A model generated the notes under the pieces. That model ran no database searches and was not told the DNA's origin. It saw only the letters and a list, made by a program, of their open reading frames with translations. A stretch of DNA of 64,000 bases. Source: Sulfitobacter sp. 20_GPM-1509m. Its GTDB lineage: Bacteria > Pseudomonadota > Alphaproteobacteria > Rhodobacterales > Rhodobacteraceae. A program made the translations under genes and the position numbers. The stretch covers positions 186,001-250,000 of the forward strand of contig NZ_JIBC01000006.1 of NCBI RefSeq assembly GCF_000620505.1, written 5' to 3'. Every line of letters starts with the position of its first letter. Position 1 is the stretch's first letter. Below are positions 7,120 through 15,469 of this stretch, piece by piece.

Positions 7120-8958
7120 ATGCAATATCATCTGAACGGCTATACCAGCGGTGATCCGCATGTGGCCAAGGCCATCGCCACCCACGATCCCGCGCAGATG
7201 CCTGCGCAGGTCGACGTGCTGATCGTTGGCTGTGGCCCTGCGGGGCTGACACTTGCCGCGCAGATGGCGCAGTTTCCCGACATTTCCGTGGCGATTGCCG
7301 ATCAAAAGGAGGGTCCGTTGCAGGTCGGGCAGGCGGACGGGATCTCCTGCCGCAGCATCGAGATGTTCGACACCTTCGGCTTTGCCGAGGACGTGCTGCG
7401 CGAGGGCTATTGGGTCAATGAAACAACTTTCTGGAAACCCGATCCCGACCAGCCCGCCCATATCACCCGCACCCAAAAGATCGAGGATGTCGAACCGGGC
7501 CTGTCGGAATTCCCGCATGTGATTCTGAATCAGGCGCGGGTGCATGATTTCTACCTGCGCTGCATGGCCAACGGCGCGCGGCGCTTGCAGCCGCATTACG
7601 CACGGACGCTGGACAGCCTGACAACGGGCGATGGCACGCACCCGGTCACGGCCTGCTTTCAGGGCCCCAACGGTCCCGAGGTGGTGCAGGCCCGCTATGT
7701 CGTGGGCTGCGACGGCGCGCGCAGCACGGTGCGCCGCCAGATCGGGCGCAGGCTGGAGGGCGCGGCTGCCAATCAGGCCTGGGGCGTGATGGATGTACTG
7801 GCGGTGACCGATTTCCCCGACGTGCGGTTGAAATCGGTGATCCAGTCGGCGGATGCGGGCAGCGTGCTGATCATCCCGCGCGAAGGCGGCTACATGGTGC
7901 GCATGTATATCGAGCTGGACAAGCTCGGCGCGGACGAGCGGGCCGCGGGGCGCAACATCACCATCGAACAGTTGATCGCGGCAGCTGGGCGGATTTTGCA
8001 CCCCTATACGCTGGAGGTGAAAGACGTGGCGTGGTGGTCGGTCTATGACATCGGGCAGCGTCTGTGTGACCGGTTCGAGGATGACAGCGGCCACATCTTC
8101 ATCGCCGGAGACGCCTGTCACACCCACAGCCCCAAGGCGGGGCAGGGCATGAACGTGTCGATGGGCGACACGTTCAATCTGGGCTGGAAGCTGGCGGCGG
8201 TGCTCCGCGGGCAAAGCGATGCCCGCCTGTTGCGCACCTATTCGGACGAACGCCAGCAGGTGGCACAGGATCTGATTGATTTCGACCGCGACTTTGCCCG
8301 CATCTTCTCGGCCCCGCCTCAGCCGGGCAATGCGGCGCAGGCGTCGATGCTGCAAGAGGCGTTTATCAAGGCAGGGCGCTTCACCGCGGGCATGGGCGTG
8401 CAGTATCGCCCTTCGATGATCTGCGGCGCGGGGGCGCATCAGGCGCTGGCTGCGGGCCTGCCTGTCGGGCAGCGCTTTCATTCCGCGCCGGTGGTGCGGC
8501 TGGGCGACGCGCGGCCCATGGAGCTGGGCCATGTGATAGAGGCGGACGGACGCTGGCGGCTGTTTGCCTTTGCAGATGCGAATGACACAGGGGCCGCGGG
8601 CGGGGCGCTGCACCGCTTTTGCGCATGGGCACAGGATGCCATGCAGACCTGGGGTGGCGGAGATGCAGACGCAGTGATCGACCTGCGCGCCGTGATGCAA
8701 CAGGGGCACCGCGATCTGGATCTGATGGAAATGCCACCCATTCTGCGCCCCGCGAAGGGGCGTTTCGGTCTGATCGACTATGAAAAGGTGTTCTGTGCCG
8801 ATCCCGCCCATGACATTTTCGACATGCGCGGCGTCAACCGCGCCACAGGCTGCGTCGTGATCGTACGCCCCGATCAATACGTGGCGGATGTGCTGCCGTT
8901 GGGCGACACAGATGCGCTTGCTGCGTTCTTTGACGGGGTCTTTGTGGCGCGGGCCTGA
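7120..8958 (+). CDS. FAD-dependent aromatic ring hydroxylase (phenol 2-monooxygenase / 3-hydroxybenzoate 4-monooxygenase type)
   Basis: A 612-residue class A flavin monooxygenase. The dinucleotide motif VLIVGCGPAGLTLAA is at about residues 33-47, the NAD(P)H/FAD motif CDGARSTVRRQIG near 200, and the second FAD motif GDACHTHSPKAGQGMNVSMGD near 330. The last 180 residues match the thioredoxin-like C-terminal domain found in phenol hydroxylase and MobA-type 3-hydroxybenzoate 4-monooxygenases. The length fits MobA-like enzymes. It stands alone, with no ring-cleavage genes nearby, so the exact substrate is uncertain. Confidence 0.87.
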   Translation: MQYHLNGYTSGDPHVAKAIATHDPAQMPAQVDVLIVGCGPAGLTLAAQMAQFPDISVAIADQKEGPLQVGQADGISCRSIEMFDTFGFAEDVLREGYWVNETTFWKPDPDQPAHITRTQKIEDVEPGLSEFPHVILNQARVHDFYLRCMANGARRLQPHYARTLDSLTTGDGTHPVTACFQGPNGPEVVQARYVVGCDGARSTVRRQIGRRLEGAAANQAWGVMDVLAVTDFPDVRLKSVIQSADAGSVLIIPREGGYMVRMYIELDKLGADERAAGRNITIEQLIAAAGRILHPYTLEVKDVAWWSVYDIGQRLCDRFEDDSGHIFIAGDACHTHSPKAGQGMNVSMGDTFNLGWKLAAVLRGQSDARLLRTYSDERQQVAQDLIDFDRDFARIFSAPPQPGNAAQASMLQEAFIKAGRFTAGMGVQYRPSMICGAGAHQALAAGLPVGQRFHSAPVVRLGDARPMELGHVIEADGRWRLFAFADANDTGAAGGALHRFCAWAQDAMQTWGGGDADAVIDLRAVMQQGHRDLDLMEMPPILRPAKGRFGLIDYEKVFCADPAHDIFDMRGVNRATGCVVIVRPDQYVADVLPLGDTDALAAFFDGVFVARA

Positions 8959-8971
8959 TGGCCCACCAGCG

Positions 8972-9160
8972 TCAGCGTTTGATCGACTCGGCAGCCTTGG
9001 CAGCAGCCATCAGCTCTTCGGCAATCTCGCGGGCTTCGTCGGGTTCAAAGTCCATGGGAATCTCGGCGCCGCCGCCTTCGACGAACAGACGGACCATGCC
9101 CTTGTCTGTCGGGCCGATTTGCAGATTGGCTTCGATGTCGCGTTCGCTGTTGATGCCCAT
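8972..9160 (-). CDS. Small conserved Rhodobacterales protein (possibly DUF6324)
   Basis: A 62-residue acidic protein, MGINSERDIEANLQIGPTDK at its start, followed by a beta-rich stretch and an Ala/Glu helix (AREIAEELMAAAKAAESI). GGAGG is placed 6 bp before the ATG, which supports real translation. It is convergent with the flavin monooxygenase gene, 13 bp away. I associate it with a small conserved Rhodobacteraceae family, probably DUF6324, but that label is from memory of the sequence pattern. Function unknown. Confidence 0.7.
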   Translation of the reverse strand: MGINSERDIEANLQIGPTDKGMVRLFVEGGGAEIPMDFEPDEAREIAEELMAAAKAAESIKR

Positions 9161-9240
9161 GATGGCCTCCGGCTGTGTCAGGCGAGTGTGCTAGCGAAGA
9201 CAGGCTTGATTGGCAAGCGTGGCAAGGGCACGATGCCAGC

Positions 9241-9726
9241 ATGACAGAGTTTCAAATCCGTGCCTATACGCCAGATGATGCCGCTTGGGTGGGCGCAGCC
9301 CATGCACGCCACTACCGCGAGGTAGACGGCTTTGACGACAGCTTTGGCGTGCTGGTGGAATCGATTCTGCGCGATTTCGACGCGGGACATGATCCCAAGC
9401 GCGAGACCGGGTGGATCGCTGTCGATGACACAGGCGCGCCGGTGGCCTGTATCTTTTGCGTGAAGTTGACAGAGCAGACCGCCAAGCTGCGCTTGTTTCT
9501 TGTCACGCAGGCGGCGCGTGGCAGCGGGCTGGGCTACCGGATGCTGCAAACCTGCATGGGGTTCGCGCGCGATCAGGGCTATGCGGGCATGACGCTCTGG
9601 ACCCACGAGAGCCATGCGGCGGCCTGCGCACTCTACCGGCGCAACGGCTGGCAACTGGTCAACAGCACGCCCGTACACTCCTTCGGGCAGGATCTGGTCG
9701 AACAGGAATGGCAAATTCGCTTTTGA
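9241..9726 (+). CDS. GNAT family N-acetyltransferase
   Basis: A 161-residue acetyltransferase. The acetyl-CoA binding motif A is LRLFLVTQAARGSGLGYRML (R-G-x-G-L/Y pattern) at about residues 81-100, followed by motif B with HESHAAACALYRRNGWQLV near 120-138, the usual GNAT order. Start at 9241 gives MTEFQIRAYTPDDAAWVGA, the normal GNAT opening; a longer frame from 9175 lacks conservation. The substrate is unknown. It lies just upstream of tRNA-His. Confidence 0.88.
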   Translation: MTEFQIRAYTPDDAAWVGAAHARHYREVDGFDDSFGVLVESILRDFDAGHDPKRETGWIAVDDTGAPVACIFCVKLTEQTAKLRLFLVTQAARGSGLGYRMLQTCMGFARDQGYAGMTLWTHESHAAACALYRRNGWQLVNSTPVHSFGQDLVEQEWQIRF

Positions 9727-9771
9727 TCGGCCTTGCCAAAGCGGAACGTCTTGGTTACATCACCGCGCAGT

Positions 9772-9848
9772 GCCGCCTTAGCTCAGTTGGTTAGAGCGCT
9801 TGATTGTGGATCAAGAGGTCCCTGGTTCGAGACCAGGAGGTGGTACCA
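9772..9848 (+). tRNA. tRNA-His (GTG)
   Basis: A complete 77-nt cloverleaf including an encoded CCA. The anticodon loop is TTGTGGA (anticodon GTG) on the stem CTTGA/TCAAG; the T arm is CCTGG-TTCGAGA-CCAGG. The acceptor strands GCCGCCT and AGGTGGT end with discriminator A73. The base before G1 is T, so no G-1 is encoded and the usual G-1:C73 identity pair is absent, as reported for many alphaproteobacteria. Confidence 0.96.
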
Positions 9849-9882
9849 TCCTTCCCCCAACTATTGCTGACCGGCCGTAATT

Positions 9883-9926
9883 CGGGGCTTTGCCCCGGAC
9901 CCCAGGATATTTTTGGCCAAAAGAAA
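9883..9926. repeat. R3 repeat copy b, abutting the 9927-10229 stop codon
   Basis: CGGGGCTTTGCCCCGG, then ACCCCAGGATATTTTTGGCC, then AAAAGAAA directly against the TGA stop of the minus-strand gene. Same layout as the copies at 4061, 30406 and 50551. Its GC hairpin on the minus-strand transcript could act as a 3' stabiliser or terminator. Confidence 0.65.
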
Positions 9927-10229
9927 TCAGTCGAGCGTGATGGTTTGTCTCAGCTCTGTGCCGTCGGGGCTGTAGATCAGCACCTGCGTCGGTGTCGTGA
10001 TGGCGATATACTGCGGGGTCTGGGCAAAGGCCGTGGGGGTTGTGCCGTCGGGCAGGGTGATGTGCTCTGGCAGCGGCGGCGTTGACGGGCTATTGAGGCG
10101 TATTGCCATCAGCACAAAGATCGCGGCCATGCCTGTGATCATCGTGGCAGTGAGAAGCGTCACCAGACGGCGCAGGGTTTTGAGATAAGGCGGTTCGGGG
10201 ACATCGGGCGCGTCGTGAGGATTGGACAT
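9927..10229 (-). CDS. Single-pass membrane protein, DUF6476-like
   Basis: A 100-residue protein with an N-terminal acidic/Pro cytoplasmic tail, one membrane helix at about residues 25-47 (LLTATMITGMAAIFVLMAI) and a small periplasmic beta domain ending in ELRQTITLD. The pattern matches a short family conserved in Rhodobacteraceae (I believe DUF6476). Its ATG at 10229 overlaps the ATG of the divergent pseudouridine synthase within the tetranucleotide CATG, so the two genes share their start region. Function unknown. Confidence 0.75.
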   Translation of the reverse strand: MSNPHDAPDVPEPPYLKTLRRLVTLLTATMITGMAAIFVLMAIRLNSPSTPPLPEHITLPDGTTPTAFAQTPQYIAITTPTQVLIYSPDGTELRQTITLD

Positions 10230-11250
10230 GTCGGATCAACTCGTTCGGTTTCGGGTGGGCGAAGCGCCGCCTGCACGTCTTGATAAGGCGTTGGCGCGCG
10301 ATGTGCCAGTGGATGCATCCCTGTCGCGCACGCGGCTGGGCCGGCTGATCGAGGATGGCGCGGTGCAGGTGGACGGCACGGTTGTGCGCGACCCCAAGGC
10401 CAAAGTGGCCGAGGGCGCCGATGTGATCATCACGGTGGCCGTGGCCACCGAAAGCCACATCGGGGCCGAAGATATCCCGCTGGTCGTGGTCTACGAGGAC
10501 GACGATCTGGTGGTGGTGAACAAACCTGCGGGCATGGTGGTGCATCCGGCTCCCGGCACGCCCTCGGGCACGCTGGTCAATGCGCTGATGCACCATTGCG
10601 GTGAAAACCTGTCCGGCGTGGGCGGGGTCAAACGCCCCGGCATCGTGCACCGCATCGACAAGGAAACCAGCGGTCTGCTGGTGGTCGCCAAATCGGACGC
10701 CGCCCACCACGGGCTGGCCGACCAGTTCGCGGCCCACACGGTCGAACGCTATTACCGCGCGCTGGTCTACGGCGTGCCCGATGCCAACGACCCGCGCCTG
10801 CGTGGGATTCGCGGTGCGTCGTTCGAGCCGGGCAATATCCTGAAACTGACCACCCAACTGGCCCGCCACAAGACCGACCGCCAGCGGCAGGCGGTCCTGT
10901 TTCAGGGCGGGCGGCACGCGGTGACGCGGGCACGCACGATCCAGCGGTTCGGCGCGCCCGAGGTGCTGGCGCTGATGGAATGTTGGCTGGAAACCGGCCG
11001 CACCCACCAGATTCGCGTCCATATGGCCCACGCCGGTCACGGGCTGGTGGGCGATCCGGTCTACGGCGGCAAACGCAAGCTGCCCAAGGGCGCGCTGAAC
11101 GACACGGCGCTGGCGGCGCTGAACGGCTTTGACCGGCAGGCGTTGCATGCGGCGGTTTTGGGCTTTGTGCACCCCGTGACCGGCGAAAACATGCGCTTCG
11201 AGGCCGATATGCCCGCAGATATGTCCGATCTGCTGGACGCGCTGGCCTGA
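10228..11250 (+). CDS. rluD: RluA-family 23S rRNA pseudouridine synthase (RluD-like)
   Basis: A 340-residue enzyme with an N-terminal S4 RNA-binding domain (about residues 13-75) and a catalytic domain bearing the family motif HRIDKETSGLLVVAKSD with the nucleophilic Asp near residue 145. Further motifs are ALMECWLETGRTHQIRVHM and GHGLVGDPVYGG. This is the RluD/RluC group that converts specific uridines of 23S rRNA; RluD is the best guess by length and S4 domain. TGAGG precedes the ATG at 10228, which overlaps the divergent gene's start codon. rpoH follows on the same strand after a 243-bp regulatory gap. Confidence 0.9.
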   Translation: MSDQLVRFRVGEAPPARLDKALARDVPVDASLSRTRLGRLIEDGAVQVDGTVVRDPKAKVAEGADVIITVAVATESHIGAEDIPLVVVYEDDDLVVVNKPAGMVVHPAPGTPSGTLVNALMHHCGENLSGVGGVKRPGIVHRIDKETSGLLVVAKSDAAHHGLADQFAAHTVERYYRALVYGVPDANDPRLRGIRGASFEPGNILKLTTQLARHKTDRQRQAVLFQGGRHAVTRARTIQRFGAPEVLALMECWLETGRTHQIRVHMAHAGHGLVGDPVYGGKRKLPKGALNDTALAALNGFDRQALHAAVLGFVHPVTGENMRFEADMPADMSDLLDALA

Positions 11251-11336
11251 GACCGTATCATTAATACCGACGGAAACCCGCGCCCCGCACGTTAAGGTCA
11301 TGTTCACACCCGCGTGCATATGCGTTTGTAACAGAC

Positions 11337-11350
11337 CGCACACGTGTGCG
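11337..11350. promoter_or_regulatory. Perfect 14-bp palindrome in the rpoH leader region
   Basis: CGCACACGTGTGCG is self-complementary over 14 bp and lies about 145 bp upstream of rpoH. Related GTGTGCG/CACACGC halves surround it. It could be a regulator site controlling an upstream rpoH promoter; the binding protein is unknown. Confidence 0.4.
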
Positions 11351-11425
11351 TGAATGCACTGTACACACGCTAACATTGCCGTTGGGTTCGTGTATGCTGG
11401 TCGGCGAAAAACGGGGAAGTGGCCT

Positions 11426-11454
11426 CTTGCGATGGCCCCAGCGACTCCCCATAT
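11426..11454 (+). promoter_or_regulatory. Heat-shock (sigma-32 type) promoter of rpoH
   Basis: CTTGCGA at 11426-11432, a 14-bp spacer, then CCCCATAT at 11447-11454. This matches the sigma-32 promoter pattern CTTGAAA-N(11-16)-CCCCATNT, with an exact match in the -10 part. It is placed about 40 bp before the rpoH ATG, so RpoH probably drives its own transcription during heat shock. Confidence 0.65.
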
Positions 11455-11493
11455 CGATGTTAAGCCTCTAAACATGGGGCAGAGAGGACAGAG

Positions 11494-12390
11494 ATGGCAA
11501 ACTATGCAAATCTGCCGGCCCCGACGCCGGAAGGCGGCCTGAACCGCTATATGCAGGAAATCCGGAAGTTCCCTTTGCTGGAACCCGAAGAGGAATACAT
11601 GCTGGCCAAACGCTGGGTCGAAGAGCAGGACACAGAGGCCGCGCACAAGATGGTGACCAGCCACCTGCGTCTGGCCGCCAAGATCGCCATGGGCTACCGC
11701 GGCTATGGTCTGCCGCAAGCCGAGGTGATCTCCGAGGCGAACGTGGGCCTGATGCAGGCGGTCAAACGCTTTGACCCCGAGCGCGGCTTTCGGCTTGCGA
11801 CCTATGCGATGTGGTGGATTCGCGCCTCGATCCAGGAATACATCCTGCGGTCGTGGAGCCTGGTGAAACTGGGCACCACATCGGCGCAGAAGAAACTGTT
11901 CTTCAACCTCCGCAAGGCCAAGGCCCGCATCGGTGCGCTGGAAGAGGGCGACCTGCACCCCGATAACGTCAAACGCATCGCCACCGATCTGGGCGTGACC
12001 GAGGACGAAGTGATCAGCATGAACCGCCGCATGTCGGGCGGGGATGCGTCGCTGAACGCCACCGTCGGCTCCGAAGGCGAGGGCACGATGCAATGGCAGG
12101 ACTGGCTGGAAGACGAAGACGCCGACCAGGCCGCCGATTACGAGGAACGCGACGAGCTGACCGTGCGCCGCGAAATGCTGGCCGAGGCGCTGGATGTGCT
12201 GAATGACCGTGAAAAGGACATTCTGACCCAACGCCGCCTGTCCGACCAGACCGTCACGCTGGAAGACCTGTCCAGCCAGTATGACGTCAGCCGCGAACGC
12301 ATCCGCCAGATCGAAGTGCGCGCCTTTGAAAAGCTGCAAAAGCGGATGCGCGACCTGGCCAAGGAAAAGGGTCTGATGGCCACGGCCTGA
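11494..12390 (+). CDS. rpoH: RNA polymerase heat-shock sigma factor RpoH (sigma-32)
   Basis: A 298-residue group 3 sigma factor. Region 2 contains the RpoH-box neighbourhood QKKLFFNLRKAK at about residues 128-139, region 2.4 is RLATYAMWWIRASIQEYILRS, and region 4.2 is DVSRERIRQIEVRAFEKLQKR near the C-terminus. The N-terminus (NLPAPTPEGGLNRYMQEIRK) is that of the RpoHI branch of Rhodobacterales. AGAGGA lies upstream of the ATG. A heat-shock-type promoter is found directly upstream and an intrinsic terminator follows at 12422-12448, so the gene is probably monocistronic and self-inducing. Confidence 0.97.
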   Translation: MANYANLPAPTPEGGLNRYMQEIRKFPLLEPEEEYMLAKRWVEEQDTEAAHKMVTSHLRLAAKIAMGYRGYGLPQAEVISEANVGLMQAVKRFDPERGFRLATYAMWWIRASIQEYILRSWSLVKLGTTSAQKKLFFNLRKAKARIGALEEGDLHPDNVKRIATDLGVTEDEVISMNRRMSGGDASLNATVGSEGEGTMQWQDWLEDEDADQAADYEERDELTVRREMLAEALDVLNDREKDILTQRRLSDQTVTLEDLSSQYDVSRERIRQIEVRAFEKLQKRMRDLAKEKGLMATA

Positions 12391-12421
12391 TCCTGTCCGA
12401 TAGATCCAAAATGCAATGCTC

Positions 12422-12448
12422 TGCCCCGCAAGGGGCGGGGCATTTTTT
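12422..12448 (+). terminator. Rho-independent terminator of rpoH
   Basis: Stem TGCCCCGC / GCGGGGCA with loop AAGGG, followed by TTTTTT. It begins 32 bp after the rpoH stop codon. Confidence 0.9.
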
Positions 12449-12537
12449 ATGTATCCCAAGCGTCGTCAAATGTGCCAAAGCTGGCACAGAAGCAGCGCGC
12501 GGCAAGGCGTTGCCGTTCAACAACAAACAGGTGATGA

Positions 12538-13458
12538 ATGAGCCGGATCGTCTTTCATGTGCCACGGTCGTGGCTGGGGCCGCTGGGCGGCGGGCTGATG
12601 CCGTTTTACGCGCGTCTGACCGAGGGGCTGACGGCGTTGAAAGTCCCCTTTGATGTGGTCGAGCTGGACCGCGACACGGTCATGGCCGAGGTCGAGGCCG
12701 ACGATGCCTTTCACATCATCAACCACGGGCGGTTCACCCATCCGCGCATCCTGAACGCGGGCGTGGCCTATATCTATCCGTTCTGGAACATGGACCCGAC
12801 CGGCATCCGCGCGTTTTCGTCCATAGGCAACCAGCCGTTCAACCCCGCAGGGATCGAGGCGGAAGAAGCGCGCGCCTTCTTTCGCAAGCTCAAGGCGCGG
12901 CTGGTCGGCGCGCGCACCTCGCGTTACGAGCAGCCGCAGGACGAAACCGACCTGCCCGACGGTGGCACGGCGGTGTTCTTTCAATCTGAAGCGCATCGCA
13001 CCGTGGGCGAAACCATGTGGCTGGACCGTTGGGAGATGCTCAAGGGCGTGCTCGAGGCTGACCGTGGCCCCGTCGTGGTCAAGCCGCATCCGCGCGACAC
13101 CGACCCGAAATTGCGCGCGCGCCTGCGGAAAATGCCGGGGGTGACGGTCAGCGACGGCAACATTCACGACATCATCGCCGCCTGCGACCGCGTGGTCACC
13201 ATCAACTCGGCCGTCGGGATCGAGGCCTATCTGCACCGCAAGCCGGTGATTCTGTGCGGGCAGGCCGATTTCGCCCATATCGCGGATCAGGCACATGATC
13301 ACGCCGAACTGGTCGCGCATCTGCGGGCGGAACCGGCGCGGCGCGCCTATGACAAATACATCTGGTGGTACTTTGCCCACCAATGTCTCAGCACCACCGA
13401 ACCGCAGCTGGCCACACGGTTCCTGGACCGCGTGCGCGCCACAGGGTTCGTTATTTAA
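12538..13458 (+). CDS. Capsule polysaccharide biosynthesis-type protein
   Basis: A 306-residue protein resembling the KpsS/KpsC capsule-synthesis fold (Capsule_synth family). Key segments are VVVKPHPRDTDPKLRARL at about residues 178-195 and DRVVTINSAVGIEAYLHRKPVILCG at about 218-242, the nucleotide-sugar binding pattern shared with GT-B enzymes. It may transfer Kdo or a related sugar, but no capsule locus surrounds it. Its last 8 bp overlap the 3' end of the convergent dipeptidase gene. AACAGGTG provides a ribosome site. Confidence 0.75.
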   Translation: MSRIVFHVPRSWLGPLGGGLMPFYARLTEGLTALKVPFDVVELDRDTVMAEVEADDAFHIINHGRFTHPRILNAGVAYIYPFWNMDPTGIRAFSSIGNQPFNPAGIEAEEARAFFRKLKARLVGARTSRYEQPQDETDLPDGGTAVFFQSEAHRTVGETMWLDRWEMLKGVLEADRGPVVVKPHPRDTDPKLRARLRKMPGVTVSDGNIHDIIAACDRVVTINSAVGIEAYLHRKPVILCGQADFAHIADQAHDHAELVAHLRAEPARRAYDKYIWWYFAHQCLSTTEPQLATRFLDRVRATGFVI

Positions 13459-14617
13459 GCCGCGCGCGCAGCACCCGCAGCATGTTCTCGCCCGCGATCT
13501 TGCGAATGTCGGCCTCGGAAATCCCCGCATCCAGCATGGCACTGGTCAGTGCAGGCAGCTCGGATGTGTCAAAGGCGGTTTCGACCGACCCGTCAAAATC
13601 CGACCCCAGCGACACGTGATCCGCGCCCACCGTGTCGATGCCGGCCTTGATCATCTTGGCGATGCCCGAGGGCGTGATGTCATTACAGGCAACTTCGGCC
13701 CAGTACCCCATGCCGATCACGCCGCCGGTGGCCGCAATCTCGCGCATCAGGTCGTCGGGAAAGTTGCGTTTGACCGGGCAAAAGCCGTGGATGCCGCTGT
13801 GGCTGACGATCACCGGCATGTCCGTCATCGCCAGCACGTCGCGGGCCACCTGCGGCGAAGAATGTGCCAGGTCCAGCACCATGCCGCGTCTTTCGATGTC
13901 GGCCACGACGGCACGGCCAAAGTCGGTCAGGCCAAGGTTGCCCTCGCCGTGCAGCGACCCGCCCAGAGCGTTGTCAAAGAAGTGTTGCAGGCCGATGATG
14001 CGGTGCCCTGCGGCCTCGATCTTGTCCAGATTGGCAATGTCACCCTCCAGCGGATGCGCGCCCTCGATGCCGAGGATACCACCCACCGCTTGGCTGCCTG
14101 CCGCACGGGCGGCCAGATGGGCCTCAAGATCTGCAAGGCTCTTGATGATGGTCAGATGCTCGGGGTCCTTGGCCGCGGCCTTGTGCAGCTTTTCCGCCTG
14201 ATACAGCGCGCGTTCCAGAATGCTGTTCCACGTGCGTACGGGCCACAACTGGCCAATGGCCAGCGGCGTGATGTTGTCGAATGCATCGGCCGAGTTTTCT
14301 TCGTAATTCTGACCGGCGGGGGATTTGGTCACCGCCGTGAAAATCTGGATCGCCACGCCGCCCTCGATCAGACGCGGCACATCCACCTGACCCCGATCGC
14401 CCCGTTTCGTGATGTCGCGGTTCCACAGCAGGCTGTCGGCATGCCAGTCGCCCACGATCATGTCATCGTGCAGCGCGCGGGCCGCATCGGACACGGGGTA
14501 GGGGTCATGCGGCACCACCGCGTTGCGGGTGCTTTCGACATAGGCTGGCGCAAAGATGAAAAACCCCGCGACAGCGATCACGAGAAGAACAGCGATGATT
14601 TTCAGGGCGGTGCGCAT
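13451..14617 (-). CDS. Membrane dipeptidase (peptidase family M19)
   Basis: A 388-residue zinc dipeptidase. An N-terminal hydrophobic segment (ALKIIAVLLVIAVAGFFIFA, residues 4-23) anchors or exports it. GDWHADSLL carries the first His-x-Asp zinc pair, GIEGAHPLEGD the bridging Glu, and later VIVSHSGIHGF and DHVSLGSDFDG complete the renal-dipeptidase pattern. The start at 14617 follows AAAGGA; the frame extends further upstream without a good start. Gene is convergent with the capsule-type gene and divergent from the zinc-finger gene at 14731. Confidence 0.9.
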   Translation of the reverse strand: MRTALKIIAVLLVIAVAGFFIFAPAYVESTRNAVVPHDPYPVSDAARALHDDMIVGDWHADSLLWNRDITKRGDRGQVDVPRLIEGGVAIQIFTAVTKSPAGQNYEENSADAFDNITPLAIGQLWPVRTWNSILERALYQAEKLHKAAAKDPEHLTIIKSLADLEAHLAARAAGSQAVGGILGIEGAHPLEGDIANLDKIEAAGHRIIGLQHFFDNALGGSLHGEGNLGLTDFGRAVVADIERRGMVLDLAHSSPQVARDVLAMTDMPVIVSHSGIHGFCPVKRNFPDDLMREIAATGGVIGMGYWAEVACNDITPSGIAKMIKAGIDTVGADHVSLGSDFDGSVETAFDTSELPALTSAMLDAGISEADIRKIAGENMLRVLRARLK

Positions 14618-14730
14618 GGTCTGGTCCTTTGTCCTCAGTTGGCGCAGGGTAAGCATACAACCTTGAGTTTCCAAAGGGTGACGTGAGGGCGCGCGGCACT
14701 ACATATTCAGCGAAAGACGGAGGAACACAG

Positions 14731-15000
14731 ATGGCCGGTGGATGGGCAAAAGACGGCGCAGTGTCGGAACAGATCGAAGCGTCGATCAACGATGAACTGG
14801 CGCGGATGAAAGCGCGCAAGGCCCCCGTGGGCGAGAGCCTGAAGTATTGCGCCGAGTGCGACGAAGAAATCCCCGAGCGGCGGCGGATGGCCTTGCCCGG
14901 CGTGAAACTCTGCGTCGACTGCGCGTCGGAACGTGACGGACGCCCGCAGGATCGCGGCGGGTTCAACCGGCGTGGGTCAAAGGATTCGCAGTTGAAGTAA
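14731..15000 (+). CDS. DksA/TraR-type C4 zinc-finger protein
   Basis: An 89-residue protein with a C4 zinc finger, CAECDEEIPERRR followed by LCVDC, as in short DksA/TraR proteins that bind the RNA polymerase secondary channel. The N-terminal helix is short and acidic residues of the DksA tip are not obvious, so it could also be a paralogue of unknown target. The ATG at 14731 follows GGAGGAACACAG. Its 3' end overlaps the convergent GNAT gene by 38 bp. Confidence 0.85.
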   Translation: MAGGWAKDGAVSEQIEASINDELARMKARKAPVGESLKYCAECDEEIPERRRMALPGVKLCVDCASERDGRPQDRGGFNRRGSKDSQLK

Positions 15001-15469
15001 CGCGCAGTGGCATCTTCATGATGTGCTGCGGTCCGGCATCGCCGCCCAGCCAGTGTTCGCCCGTGTCGACGAAGCCACCTTTGACATAGGCGCGCACCGC
15101 ACCGGGGTTGCGCAGGTTCACCGTCAGCCACAGACTGCACGCGCGCGGGTAATGTTCCTGCAAATACGCGGGCAGCATTTGGCACAAGGAATGGCCAACC
15201 CCCATCCCCTGACGGCTTGCGTCCACCATCACCGTACGCAGGCCAAGGCCGGTGGGCGGGGCAAAGCTGTGGATCTGGCTGTAGGCGCGGTCGATCCGGA
15301 AAAAGCCGACCACATCGCCGTCTTGCTGGATCGCATAGGCGTCCATGTCCGGCGTCGGGGTGTCAAAGGCCTCTTGGATTGTGCCCGAAAACACAACTTG
15401 ATCGGGGTGCACGGCGATATGCGCCACGCGCGGCAGGTCGTCGGGGGTGAGCGGGAGGAATGTGATCAT
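14963..15469 (-). CDS. GNAT family N-acetyltransferase
   Basis: A 168-residue acetyltransferase. Motif A is LGLRTVMVDASRQGMGVGHSL (Q-G-x-G-V) at about residues 74-94 and motif B is LWLTVNLRNPGAVRAYVKGGF near 112-132. The opening MITFLPLTPDDLPRVAHIAV is a standard GNAT N-terminus. Substrate unknown. It is convergent with, and overlaps by 38 bp, the zinc-finger gene at 14731-15000. Confidence 0.88.
   Translation of the reverse strand: MITFLPLTPDDLPRVAHIAVHPDQVVFSGTIQEAFDTPTPDMDAYAIQQDGDVVGFFRIDRAYSQIHSFAPPTGLGLRTVMVDASRQGMGVGHSLCQMLPAYLQEHYPRACSLWLTVNLRNPGAVRAYVKGGFVDTGEHWLGGDAGPQHIMKMPLRVTSTANPLTHAG

Noticed and set aside
7018-8877. 619-codon minus-strand frame opposite the flavin monooxygenase
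   Set aside because: Antisense to a gene with clear FAD motifs.
10090-12459. 789-codon minus-strand frame across the pseudouridine synthase and rpoH
   Set aside because: Opposes two well-conserved genes and shows no domain.
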